Assembly (NCBI GenBank): GCA_963696025.1
Contig: CAVOII010000014.1
Coordinates: 992,001-1,056,000 of the forward strand
Reading direction: 5' to 3'
Source: JABCYV01 sp963696025
GTDB lineage: Bacteria; Acidobacteriota; Terriglobia; Terriglobales; Acidobacteriaceae
Length of the DNA stretch: 64,000 nucleotides
Translations under genes and position numbers: made by a program
Shown here: positions 8,910-17,688 of the stretch, piece after piece
Layout of the letters: each line of letters begins with the position of its first letter
Numbering within the stretch: the stretch's first letter is position 1
Notes under the pieces: generated by a model
The model's database searches: none
What the model was told of the DNA's origin: nothing
Seen by the model: the letters and a program-made list of their open reading frames with translations, nothing else

Positions 8910-10868
8910 GTGAATCGGCGACTTTGGCCCGTTGGGGTGCTGGGGACCCTGTGCTTGCTGTGCGCGGCTAGCGCTTCGGCCCAGATAGGAGTCGAGCATG
9001 CCCCGTTTGGTGGCACGCCCATCAACCAACCAGGTGAACCCAGTCTATACAAGAGTCAGGCCTCGATCCTCTTTTTGACGGTGCGGAGCGAGAATCGGGC
9101 CCCCTTGGACCGCCAATCCGTGGTCAAGCTTTACAACAAGAACACCAAGGATGTCTTTTGGCAAACCACGCAGGATAACTCCCAAGCCGCTCTTAGCGAT
9201 CTTGTGGTCGGGCAGTACGATATCGAGGTAAGCGCGGTCGGGTACCTCACCGCCCACAAAGACTTCAACGTTCTAAGTGCGCTGCATACTTATCAGGAGG
9301 AAATCGTTCTAAAGCTAGACCCCTCCGCCGTGGAGTTGAACGCCGCAAACGAATCCCAAATGCCTTCTAAGGCGCGCAAGAAGACTCAGCGAGGCGTCAC
9401 TGCACTTAAGTCCGGGGATATGAAGGGAGCACAAAAGCAGCTCGACGTCGCCTATAAGTTGGCCCCCACCAGCCCAGACGTGAACTTCCTGCTGGGATAC
9501 ATGTACTTCCAGCAAAAGAACCTCGAACAGGCGAAATCTTACTTGGGCAGCGCAGCCAAACTCGATCCACACAACGTCCAGGCTCTCACTCTGCTCGGGC
9601 GAGTGTACATACAACAGGAAGACTACGCTTCTGCCAGAACCTCGCTGGAAGAGGCGATTGCTGCGCATCCGGGATACTGGATGGCGCATAAGCTCCTGGC
9701 TGATACCTACTTGAAGCAGCATCAGTATGAGAAGGCGCGGGAACAGGCTCAACGCGCTATAGAAGAGAATGAAGGCGGAGGGAACAGCGCTCAGCTCGTC
9801 CTGGGTGAGTCGCTGGCAAATCTGGGGCAGGACAAGGAGGCAATCCAGACTTTTCAGAACTTCCTTCAAGTAACACCTGACAGCCCAATGGCGCCGCAGA
9901 TTCGCAAATTCATTGCTGAACTCCAAGAGCACGAAGCGAACCCGGCCAAGAGCACAGAATCTGTACCGCAGGTCACCTCGTCTTTGGCGAGTGCCAGTTC
10001 AACGCCGGGCGCTGATGTGGACGATCTCAGGCTCTCGATCAAAACCTGGGAACCAGCCGGCATCGATGACACGAAGCCTTTGATCGCGGCCGATGTGGCC
10101 TGCCCTTCCCAGCACGTCACCGAGATGGCGGGCGAGCGCGTGAAACAGCTTGTGGATGACGTCTCCAAGTTCGCGGCCATCGAAGATTTGCTGCACGAGC
10201 AGCTCGACGAACTAGGTCATCCGACCAGCCACCAAACGCGTAAGTTCAACTACGTTGTGGCCATCTCCGAGACCCAGCCCGGCTTTCTCGCGGTCGAAGA
10301 GTACCGCAATGAAGTTACGGGGATTGCGGATTTCCCTGATCAGATCGGCAGTCACGGCTTTACCTCCCTGGCGCTGGTCTTTCACCCCGACATGCGCGAC
10401 AACTTTGAGATGACGTGCGAAGGTTTGGGCGATTGGCACGGTCAAGCCACTTGGCTGGTACATTTCCGGCAGCGTGACGATCGGCCCAATCGCATTCACG
10501 CGTATAAGATCGGGCCCAATGTCTACTCGGTGAATCTGAAGGGACGGGCCTGGATCAGTGCAGATACTTTCCAGATCATCCGCGTTGAGTCGGAGATGGT
10601 AAATCCGATGCCGAAAATCCACCTCCTCAGCGAACATCAGATCGTGGAGTACGGCCCGATCCAGTTCCAAAAGAAAAATGTTGAGATGTGGCTGCCGAAG
10701 AGTGCCGACCTTTACTTCGATTTCCGGCGGCACCGCTATTTCCGTCGTCACAGCTTCGATCACTACATGCTGTTTGCAGTCGATTCGGATGAAAAACAAG
10801 GCGCGCCTAAGCAACAGCCGCCTAATGCCGGATCTAGCTCTCTATCGAAAGCCACTGCCAATCCCTGA
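8910..10868 (+). CDS. Secreted TPR-repeat protein
   Basis: Secreted protein of unknown specific function. The frame is open from 8784, but a GTG at 8910 begins directly with a signal peptide (RRLWPVGVLGTLCLLCAASASAQ region) and follows a G-rich stretch (ggcgggg), so 8910 is preferred. Next come a carboxypeptidase-regulatory-like beta domain (LYNKNTKDVFWQTTQ ... VGQYDIEVSAVGYLT) and about five TPR repeats (e.g. GYMYFQQKNLEQAKSYLGSA). The C-terminal half (from ALVFHPDMRDNFEMTCEGLG on) contains VEMWLPKSADLYFDF and is distantly reminiscent of the N-terminal domain of the M48 protein at 18802. It is divergent from the PilZ-GAF-Sel1 gene. A role in envelope assembly is only a guess. Confidence 0.75.
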   Translation: MNRRLWPVGVLGTLCLLCAASASAQIGVEHAPFGGTPINQPGEPSLYKSQASILFLTVRSENRAPLDRQSVVKLYNKNTKDVFWQTTQDNSQAALSDLVVGQYDIEVSAVGYLTAHKDFNVLSALHTYQEEIVLKLDPSAVELNAANESQMPSKARKKTQRGVTALKSGDMKGAQKQLDVAYKLAPTSPDVNFLLGYMYFQQKNLEQAKSYLGSAAKLDPHNVQALTLLGRVYIQQEDYASARTSLEEAIAAHPGYWMAHKLLADTYLKQHQYEKAREQAQRAIEENEGGGNSAQLVLGESLANLGQDKEAIQTFQNFLQVTPDSPMAPQIRKFIAELQEHEANPAKSTESVPQVTSSLASASSTPGADVDDLRLSIKTWEPAGIDDTKPLIAADVACPSQHVTEMAGERVKQLVDDVSKFAAIEDLLHEQLDELGHPTSHQTRKFNYVVAISETQPGFLAVEEYRNEVTGIADFPDQIGSHGFTSLALVFHPDMRDNFEMTCEGLGDWHGQATWLVHFRQRDDRPNRIHAYKIGPNVYSVNLKGRAWISADTFQIIRVESEMVNPMPKIHLLSEHQIVEYGPIQFQKKNVEMWLPKSADLYFDFRRHRYFRRHSFDHYMLFAVDSDEKQGAPKQQPPNAGSSSLSKATANP

Positions 10869-10877
10869 TGCCCGCTC

Positions 10878-11714
10878 TCACGCTGACTGCTGAGACAACG
10901 GTCTAAGACCGGATAGACGCGAGATGGCCGCAACCATCATGCTGGCAAGAAGCTGCATGGTGGCGACATCACGGTGATCAAAGGCGTAGGGAGCAGCGGA
11001 GAGCACTTCAAACACGCCCAAGGTCATGCGAAAGTGACGTAGCGGGGCAACCAGAATAGAGCGAACTCCCAGACGGCGGGCACTGGCCAGGTCAACGCGG
11101 GGATTCCTCTCTGCATCGTGGCACAGTACAACCTCCCCGGTACGAACACAGTCCGCGGAAATTCCGGAATCGGTTTGCAGTCGGGCACCGAGATCGGGTG
11201 CGGTGCGTCCAGTTCGTGCTCGGCAGACAATTTCGTCTCCATGACGGAGAGCGATGGCTGCGCCGGTGGCTCTCGTCAAGGACTGTGCACGTTCGGCGAT
11301 GACGCTAATTGCCGGCTCCAGATCGATTTCGTCGGAATGAATTTGCTGAATTGGTCCGGACCCGCTTGCGAAGGTCGGCGCTGAACATAGTGACATCGTG
11401 CGGGCATGATGTCGTCCGGGAGCAAGCGACGCGAATGAAGCAGGCACGCGGTTTTCGATAGCCGACGTTGAGGATGCAGGCACCGTGCGAAGCAATTCCC
11501 GCACCAGCCGATCCAGTTCAGCGTCGGCGATGACATGAGCGGTCTGCTGGCCGCGTAATGAACCGCCCAGTAGTCGCGACAAACCCAGCACCGCCTGGCT
11601 TCCGCAGGCCAGGCAGCAGGGCGTGTTGTTTTCGCTGATCAGTTCGCACTCCACGCAGAATGTAGCAGTTTGTAAGGAAAGAAAGTTGATGTCCCGTGCC
11701 CTGACCCAGCCCAT
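10878..11714 (-). CDS. Soluble GAF-domain protein with N-terminal cysteine cluster
   Basis: A 278-residue cytoplasmic protein. The N-terminus has a zinc-ribbon-like cluster (FCVECELI ... PCCLACGSQ, Cys20/23/33/34/37). A GAF domain occupies about residues 125-270 and carries HDAERNPRVDLASARRLG and GVRSILVAPL, clearly paralogous to the GAF domains at 1616-3907 and 7084-8748. No output domain or membrane segment is present, so it may act as a stand-alone ligand sensor or bind a partner. It converges with the TPR gene (9 bases between stops). Ligand unknown. Confidence 0.8.
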   Translation of the reverse strand: MGWVRARDINFLSLQTATFCVECELISENNTPCCLACGSQAVLGLSRLLGGSLRGQQTAHVIADAELDRLVRELLRTVPASSTSAIENRVPASFASLAPGRHHARTMSLCSAPTFASGSGPIQQIHSDEIDLEPAISVIAERAQSLTRATGAAIALRHGDEIVCRARTGRTAPDLGARLQTDSGISADCVRTGEVVLCHDAERNPRVDLASARRLGVRSILVAPLRHFRMTLGVFEVLSAAPYAFDHRDVATMQLLASMMVAAISRLSGLRPLSQQSA

Positions 11715-11832
11715 CCTTGCCCGATTTCCCCTTGCGAGATTTTTCCTCTGAAAAGCGAATCAGAAAACTAAATGGAAGCCGGCGACGCGGTAAGTGACAG
11801 GGCGGGTTCCCGCTGTGGATAAAAATCGGAGA

Positions 11833-11864
11833 ACTTCTTTCACCGGCTAGCCGGTGAAAGAAGT
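11833..11864. repeat. Perfect 32-base palindrome
   Basis: Every base from 11833 to 11864 pairs with its mirror (16 + 16, no loop; centre ccggctagccgg). It lies 44 bases beyond the stop of the minus-strand transferase gene at 11908-13473. On that strand a short T-run (gattttt) follows about 7 bases after the stem, so it may act as a terminator. It could also be a protein-binding site upstream of the GAF gene that starts at 11714. Confidence 0.6.
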
Positions 11865-11907
11865 CTCACTCTGATTGTGATAGATGAAATCTTACTTCGT
11901 GCGAAGA

Positions 11908-13473
11908 CTAGCCCGCTTGCGCCGCGATCAGACCAGTGTCGTCGCTACGGGCGACCACCACGACCGCCGCCTGGCCCATGGTCCGTTCAAGCGCGTCTGC
12001 CAATGCCACCGGGAAAACGGAAGCGAGAAGATTTACATCGAGCTGCAAATCGCGTTCGCTGTATTGCCGGTAGATTGTCAGGCTGCCACGACGCCGGTTA
12101 TTCGCGGCTACCAGATCCAGGGTCAGACTCCAGGCAGCGAGCATTTCGTGACCCAAATGGCTGCCTGGCTTCTTCCAGCGGAGCTGCGGCTCGGCGCTCG
12201 ACACCATTTGCAATCCGTGGCTCGCCGGGAATTCACCGGACAGGCGAAGCAATCGCAATTCAAAGGCATCAAAATCATTGTTACTAAACGCAGCCACTAG
12301 AATGCTGCAAACCTGATCGTAGCTGGAACTGACTTTCAATTCTTCGGTGGCCCGGCGGATGGCAAGATTGTTGATGAATATTTGCCGCTGCTCCATGGTG
12401 CGCTGCGCGACCCGCCGCAGCTCGCCGAACTCTAGATAGTTGAGATGCTGTACTCCGACCCAAACTCCAGTCCCCAGGACCGCGAGGACCAATCCAAGAG
12501 TACTGCCGGTCGGCCACAATAGAAACAAGCTCAGCAAGGCGAAGATGGCGGACACGGCATAAAGCACAATCACAACTTGCCGGTGAGAAAGACCGAGTTG
12601 CAGCAGCTTGTGATGAATGTGCTCGCGGTCTGCGGTGAACACCGGACGGCCACTGATGAAGCGCCGCACCACGGAGAGCGCCGTTTCTAGGATCGGCAAG
12701 CCAAACGAGACTACCGGGATAGCCACCGCAATAATCGTGGGCGCCTTCTGCGCCCCCTGGAGCGCCAGGGCGCTCAGCATGAAGCCAATGAAAAGGCTGC
12801 CACAGTCTCCAAGAAAAATAGTTGCCGGATTGAAGTTATATCGCAAGAAGCCCAGAATCGCGCCGGCCAGTGCCAACGTCAGCAGCGACACAAGGGTCGA
12901 CTGGCTGAGTAGCGCCACAACAAATACCACCAGGGTGGAAAATAGCGCAGATCCCGCGGCCAGACCATCCAGCCCGTCAATTAGGTTGAAGGCGTTGGTA
13001 ATAGCGATCACCCAGAGGATGGTTAGCGGCAGACCAACAAATCCGGAGAAATGGTGATCGCCGAACAGCACTGGCAAATCGAGAATTCGCAGACCGCCCG
13101 TGAAAAGCATCGCACCAGCCACAGCTTGTACTGCGAACTTGAAATAGGGACCGACGGGGTGAATGTCGTCATAAACGCCAAGCAGGAAGATCAACAGGCC
13201 CGGCAGCAAAACTGTCAGCAGCGTTTTCGAGGAGAATCCAAAGCTCAGGCTGGGATACCCACGGCTGATCAGAACCGCAGTTCCAACGCTAAAAAGAAAA
13301 GCCACGAAGATGGCCACGCCACCCAGTCGAGGCAGCGGAGTGCTATGAAGATGTCGATCGAGCGCTGGCACGGCAACCCATCCGCAGGCCGTGGCTGCGT
13401 TCCGTACGTACCTGGTGAGAATGAATGAAAGCAGCACAGATGCTGCGAAGATTCCCAGGTAGAAGACTGTCAA
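11908..13473 (-). CDS. WecA/TagO-type polyprenyl-phosphate HexNAc-1-phosphate transferase with C-terminal extension
   Basis: Integral membrane enzyme predicted to move a sugar-1-phosphate (GlcNAc or similar) from a UDP-sugar to undecaprenyl phosphate, the first step of polysaccharide or O-antigen building. About 10-11 membrane segments span residues 1-350. Family motifs are all visible: DRHLHSTPLPRLGG, NAFNLIDGLDGLA with its Asp pair, FLGDCGSLFIGF, and HIHHKLLQLG. Absence of the MraY-type HHHEL-like end favours WecA/TagO over MraY. Typical enzymes end near residue 350; here about 160 further residues (from RRVAQRTMEQRQIF) form a soluble extension that I do not recognise. The remnants of an O-antigen ligase at 16.8-17.5 kb fit a polysaccharide role. 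Confidence 0.88.
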   Translation of the reverse strand: MTVFYLGIFAASVLLSFILTRYVRNAATACGWVAVPALDRHLHSTPLPRLGGVAIFVAFLFSVGTAVLISRGYPSLSFGFSSKTLLTVLLPGLLIFLLGVYDDIHPVGPYFKFAVQAVAGAMLFTGGLRILDLPVLFGDHHFSGFVGLPLTILWVIAITNAFNLIDGLDGLAAGSALFSTLVVFVVALLSQSTLVSLLTLALAGAILGFLRYNFNPATIFLGDCGSLFIGFMLSALALQGAQKAPTIIAVAIPVVSFGLPILETALSVVRRFISGRPVFTADREHIHHKLLQLGLSHRQVVIVLYAVSAIFALLSLFLLWPTGSTLGLVLAVLGTGVWVGVQHLNYLEFGELRRVAQRTMEQRQIFINNLAIRRATEELKVSSSYDQVCSILVAAFSNNDFDAFELRLLRLSGEFPASHGLQMVSSAEPQLRWKKPGSHLGHEMLAAWSLTLDLVAANNRRRGSLTIYRQYSERDLQLDVNLLASVFPVALADALERTMGQAAVVVVARSDDTGLIAAQAG

Positions 13474-13816
13474 CTGATTCCCCCTTGGCCAGACACAGGA
13501 CGAGCGGTCGAATACCCTTCGATTGCTCCTCCGAAGACTTTCCTTCCCAAGCGGACTCCGTCATTGCGACGGATCGTGTGGCACTTGCTTCTTCGCAGTT
13601 AAGAGAACCGCCGGGAACTATATCAGGTCGGGAAATTGTCAGGCAATCGGCTTTATTGGTTCATCTGTGGAAAACTCAGTTCGCGTATGGTGAACTCAGC
13701 CTTTCTTGTCCAAAGAGGCTCGGCTGCTTCTGCGACTGCCTCCAAGCGAAGCATGCTTGGCGTATATCCGGCTGTGCTAGACTTTTGTTCTCTTCGAAAT
13801 GTCATGAGGCCTAGCA
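13474..13816. other. Intergenic region, no gene recognised
   Basis: About 340 bases upstream of the minus-strand transferase gene. I see no convincing coding frame, RNA gene or strong hairpin; it presumably holds the promoter of the transferase gene and of the short plus-strand frame at 13817. Confidence 0.5.
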
Positions 13817-14053
13817 ATGCGGTCTTTGCGTCCTTGGCGCTTTTTCTCTTTCCCACTTATGTGCACTGTTCTGGTACCGGCATGGGTTCTCGCAGTCGGC
13901 CAAAACCAACCCTCGAAGCGCCCTAATGAGCCGACCGCTAGGGTAGGACAAACGCCAGCGATTTCAGCACCACCGGTTTCAGCACCAGGACCTGGCCCGG
14001 CAACGTCGAATGCCAGCAGCGACCTCGGTCCTGATAGGATGAAGCTATGTTAG
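13817..14053 (+). CDS. Possible small secreted proline-rich protein
   Basis: A 78-residue frame with a plausible signal peptide (FFSFPLMCTVLVPAWVLAVGQ) followed by a Pro/Ser/Ala-rich tail (ISAPPVSAPGPGPATSNAS). A GAGG sequence lies about 6 bases before the ATG. There is no recognisable domain and the tail could be fortuitous or a truncated gene start. It precedes the broken methyltransferase by 24 bases. Confidence 0.35.
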   Translation: MRSLRPWRFFSFPLMCTVLVPAWVLAVGQNQPSKRPNEPTARVGQTPAISAPPVSAPGPGPATSNASSDLGPDRMKLC

Positions 14054-14077
14054 TATCCGCTCAAGTCATACTCTCGC

Positions 14078-14914
14078 ATGGCCAACGCCCGCTCAATTCC
14101 TGACCTGAAAGACTCTGACCCCAAGATTGCCGTCCGAAATTTCTGGAACTCCGATCCCTGCGGCGGTCGCTATCTGGAGGGCGCGGAGGATTTCGAAGCC
14201 GACGCCCGTGTCCGCTATTTGCTGGAACCACACATTCCGGAATTCGCCCAGTTCGCTTCGGCCCGCGGCCTCAGAGTGTTGGAGGTTGGAGTTGGTATGG
14301 GGGCAGACTACCTGGAGTGGTTAAAGGCGGGCGCGCGAGCCACGGGAGTGGACTTGTCATCAGCGTCGATCGAGAAGGCCGAGCGCCGGTGTCAACTGGC
14401 TGGCTATAAGCCCGACTTGCGAGTTGCTGACGCGGAACATTTGCCTTTCGGCGACGACAACTTCGACGTCGTCGTCTATTCCTACGGAGTGATGCATCAC
14501 ACGCCAGACACAGCGCGATGCCTCCGGGAAGCATGGCGAGTGCTCAAACCCGGTGGTCATGCCCGGATCATGCTGTATCACCACCCATCGCTGACCGGGG
14601 CAATGTTGCGGTTGCGGTATGGCGTCTCTCGCGGAAAGTCACTGCGCCGCGCGGTTTACGATCATCTGGAGAAGTCCCGGCACAAAGACTTACACAAAAG
14701 ACGAAGTACGCTCGATGATGATGACGACTGGATTTGAAGTTCTCGAGATGCGCCAGATCTTCAGCCCGGGCGACTTGCTACTCAACCGTCCTTCGGCTCG
14801 CTTCCAGTCGCCTCTGTACCGGCTGGCTTGGAGGCTCTATCCGCGCGGCTTGGCAAAAAAGTTGGGACGCAGATTGGGATTGTTTCTGCTGATCTCAGCG
14901 CGGAAACCTAGAGA
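14078..14914 (+). pseudogene. SAM-dependent methyltransferase broken by a frameshift
   Basis: Class I methyltransferase. Residues 1-195 read normally with the SAM-binding motif VLEVGVGMGADYLEWLKAG, the acidic VDLS at the end of strand 2, and DNFDVVVYSYGVMHHTPD. Near 14672 (ctggagaagtcccgg) the frame shifts by one: after HLE the original frame gives a nonsense tail ending at 14737, while the +1 frame continues sensibly with SPGTKTYTKDEVRSMM and FSPGDLLLNRPSARFQSPLY up to LISARKP (about 14914). One surplus A explains it. The +1 frame runs on to 15086, antisense to the PilZ gene, so the original stop is uncertain. The substrate is unknown; the context suggests polysaccharide or lipid modification. 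Confidence 0.75.
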
Positions 14915-14916
14915 CG

Positions 14917-15453
14917 TTACAGTGTGTCCCTCATCCTTAAAAACAACACAACTGCCTGGTCCGCAACCTGAGCTTCGCGGGGGCGGCCCTCTAAGCGCAA
15001 AACCTGCGCTAGCATTGCGTAAGCCGAGGCCGCATTCCCTGCTGCTGCGACCGACGGCTCGGCTTCGGCCTGGCGACCTTGGGTGAGAGCAAAAGCGCCC
15101 AATTGCTCCACGCCACTCACTCTATTGTCAGGCAGAACTGGGACGAGAAATTCCAACCCGAAGGAAAAACATGCGCGACTACGAATGATGGCCGCGACCC
15201 GTGCGCAAGGAATTTGGAACTCGACCTCCACCAGGTCCCCCCGCTTGGGATGAATCATCCCCGCATAGAGGGCCATACCCCCTTCGCTGATTTCTGTCGC
15301 CCGCCCAGGAATTACTACCCTAGACATCCCATTGAGCACTACGACGGAGACGGGCAGATCGACCGGCTGTCGTTGCCAACGGCGAGTATTCGGTTGCGAG
15401 GGAATCATTTCAGCAAATGGACGTGAAATACGTACACGGCGCTTCCCAAGCAC
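14917..15453 (-). CDS. PilZ-domain protein
   Basis: A 178-residue protein with a PilZ domain at about residues 22-115: RxxxR in RRWQRQPVDLPV and EISEGGMAL, where Glu stands at the usual Asp/Asn position. It probably binds c-di-GMP. The C-terminal 60 residues (ALTQGRQAEAEPSVAAAGNA ...) are alanine-rich and may form a helical hairpin. Its start overlaps the end of the upstream gene (15405-15899) by 49 bases, so the two are very likely co-transcribed and translationally coupled. Output partner unknown. Confidence 0.75.
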   Translation of the reverse strand: MLGKRRVRISRPFAEMIPSQPNTRRWQRQPVDLPVSVVVLNGMSRVVIPGRATEISEGGMALYAGMIHPKRGDLVEVEFQIPCARVAAIIRSRACFSFGLEFLVPVLPDNRVSGVEQLGAFALTQGRQAEAEPSVAAAGNAASAYAMLAQVLRLEGRPREAQVADQAVVLFLRMRDTL

Positions 15454-15899
15454 AGCGTAAGCAGAGTGAGAGCTCCAAGAACGACTCGAAATGTGGCTCC
15501 TCGTGCAGGATTACGATGATCCAGCGTTGCTCTATATTTCTCTATCCACGCCAGCTCGCCAGAGTTCTGATCCAGGCACGACTGAACCGCCGCCCGCAGT
15601 CTGCGCTGATCGCCTTCCTCGAGCGCAACAAATCGGAACGGCTGTCGTGTTTGTGAGATGGGACTCAACATCTCTGCTGGGACAAGCACCGGTCCGGAGT
15701 GGGTCAGGAACATCAACTTGACGCGAGAGCCGCGATCAAGCAGGTTTGACAGGTCGAGCAAGCCACCGGTGAGAGAAAGTGTTTCCAATTTACCGGGAGC
15801 GCGGCGTCCGTCCGGCAAACGAAGGACGGCGGGCGTGATGTCAGAGAGCTGTATGCGCGGGCTACGGCAATTCGCGTACGATTGGGGGAGGTAAGTCAT
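15405..15899 (-). CDS. Degenerate PilZ-like protein with C-terminal membrane anchor
   Basis: A 164-residue protein. Residues 10-105 resemble a PilZ fold (ITPAVLRLPDGRRAPGKLETLSLTGGLLDL), but neither RxxxR nor a proper D/NxSxxG is present (TLSLTGG), so it probably does not bind c-di-GMP itself. A membrane segment (VVLGALTLLTLCLGSAVYVF) lies at the C-terminus, which leaves the domain in the cytoplasm. It overlaps the downstream canonical PilZ gene by 49 bases; a pairing of a ligand-binding PilZ with a non-binding anchored partner is a reasonable inference. Confidence 0.65.
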   Translation of the reverse strand: MTYLPQSYANCRSPRIQLSDITPAVLRLPDGRRAPGKLETLSLTGGLLDLSNLLDRGSRVKLMFLTHSGPVLVPAEMLSPISQTRQPFRFVALEEGDQRRLRAAVQSCLDQNSGELAWIEKYRATLDHRNPARGATFRVVLGALTLLTLCLGSAVYVFHVHLLK

Positions 15900-16095
15900 C
15901 TGCCAAATCTGAGTATCTGAGGTGATCGCAATCAGTTGAAGATTACGGAAGGGCTGGCACCGTTCAGGTTACCTGTTACTTTGCTGGGGCCGGTTGGTTC
16001 TAAAGGAATCCCGTGACGGGGGGCGAGTACAATGCCCGGAGACAACCACAGTCCGGCAACCTGGATGGCTATGCCCTTCGCCGGTAAATACTTGC

Positions 16096-16856
16096 ATGCG
16101 GATACCCCTTACGAGCCGGAGCTGAAGAATCCTCTTACTCCTGGTCTGCGTGTTAGCGACGGTCGGGTACTGCCTGTTCACAATAACCGAATTTCTGGGT
16201 GCGCACTTTTCCCAGAAGGTTGACCGGGTAAGCTTGCTACGGGCAATCCGCCTGCAGCTTGGAAATGCGGACTTTCAGTACCGGCTTGGCCGCTACTTCT
16301 GGCTGGTGGAACGATCTCCAGAAGCCGCAGCGCAATCCTACCGCGCGGCCGTAGCCTTAAATCCGCATACGGCGCGCTATTGGTTTGATCTGGCGGCGGT
16401 TTATCAATTCCTCGGCAATTCGGCGGGTCAGAGAGACGCTGGAGCATGCGATCGTCGCCGATCCGACCACGCCCGACGTCGCCTGGGAGGCCACGAATCT
16501 TTATCTGGTTCAGGGCGAGACGGACAAAGCACTGCGTGAATTTCGTGTGGTGATGGAGAATGACCCCTACCTGCCGTCGTCCGCTTTGCAACTCTGTTGG
16601 AGGGCCGAGCCCGATGTCGACGCTCTGCTGCGAGATGCCGTTCCCCCAATTTCGAGCGTCTACCTCACATTTCTGGATTTTCTGATTTCCAAAAAGGAGA
16701 CCGATGCCGCGGCCAAAGTCTGTGCACAATTGGCGCAGCTCCACCAACCCGTCGAAGCCCGCTACGTTTTTGAGTATATGGTCGATCTTCGTTTTGGAGT
16801 GCAGCGCGGCGCCCCTGTTCGTACTCTGGTCAATTCGGCAGGTCAAGTCCGGTGAT
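16096..16856 (+). pseudogene. Membrane-anchored TPR protein, disabled by nonsense and frameshift
   Basis: Remnant of a TPR protein of the kind found beside O-antigen ligase genes. Frame 1 starts at ATG 16096 (MRIPLTSRS), meets an in-frame TGA at 16123, where Trp would fit, and goes on without interruption into a membrane segment (RILLLLVCVLATVGYCLF) and TPR-like helices (FQYRLGRYFWLVERSPEAAA). Near 16430, loss of two bases in a GAGAGA run shifts the frame; the shifted frame resumes with RETLEHAIVADPTTPDVAWE and runs to 16855. The remaining C-terminal part appears to be missing and the tail overlaps the ligase remnant. Two independent lesions argue for a true pseudogene. Confidence 0.75.
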
Positions 16857-17495
16857 CTGCTGGTGATTTGGAATCCATTATTTCCACCTATCCTGGTCTT
16901 TGCGGCGCTGGTTGCGATGCAACTGATTTTGGGTCGCACTGCTTATCGCTACGAAACCTTGTCCAGCGCGCTGTTGTATTGTGCGTATGGTCTGCTTTGT
17001 TTCGTCGTGGTCCAGTGCCTCCGTAGAACCTCGCAGGTGAAAATGCTTGCGACCATTTTCCCTGCCTACGGTTTTGCAGTTGCCCTGTTCGCCCTGATCC
17101 AGAGCATGTCGTCAAGCGACAAACTATATTGGCTGAGAACCCCTCGTTCCGGAGGCTGGATTTACGGTCCCTATGTAAACCACAATCACTATGCCGGGCT
17201 CACGGAAATGCTGGCGCCAATTCCGTCGGTGTTTGCCCTGACGCGCAACGCCCACGGGCCGCGCCGGACCATAGCTGCCATCGCCGCGGCCGTGATGGCA
17301 GGCACGATTTTCCTCTATCTTTCTGTTGACGGGAGCCGTAGAGATGTTCTCAGTTACGGCAAAACAACGACTCGTCAAATTCGGTGGACACGGCCCAAGC
17401 CTTTGCCACTCTCGCACCGACTTCGGGAAACGCTTGTCTCGAAACAGGCTCGTCCCTACCCAAGGCTGTGCAAATTTTTACCACCCCTGAGCTAG
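16794..17495 (+). pseudogene. Truncated O-antigen ligase (Wzy_C) gene
   Basis: N-terminal part of an O-antigen ligase/polymerase-like membrane protein. Five or six hydrophobic segments are readable (e.g. LVIWNPLFPPILVFAALVAM, MLATIFPAYGFAVALFALIQ) followed by the family signature GPYVNHNHYAGLTEML. Homology stops near 17340 (GTIFLYLSVDGSRRDVL), where intact proteins continue with a GSRGG motif and about 150-250 more residues; here the frame runs into unrelated sequence and stops at 17493. No good start codon is present (TTG at 16794 is one option). It probably once acted with the TPR gene upstream and a lipid-linked glycan pathway. Confidence 0.7.
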
Positions 17496-17688
17496 GTTTT
17501 GGTAACATCTTTATCCACAAAGCTAAGTCGCTGCGAAATAACCTGCTTGCTTCTGTTGCGTGCGTTATGAAGTGGCCTTATTCGTGCTTTCGTTCACACT
17601 ACAAGAGCGCAGGGCCCCCACTGTGTTGCGTCGAAATCTAGCCCAGCGGGGGTTCTACGGCTAAATTTTTGTTTGGGAGAAGGGGCAG

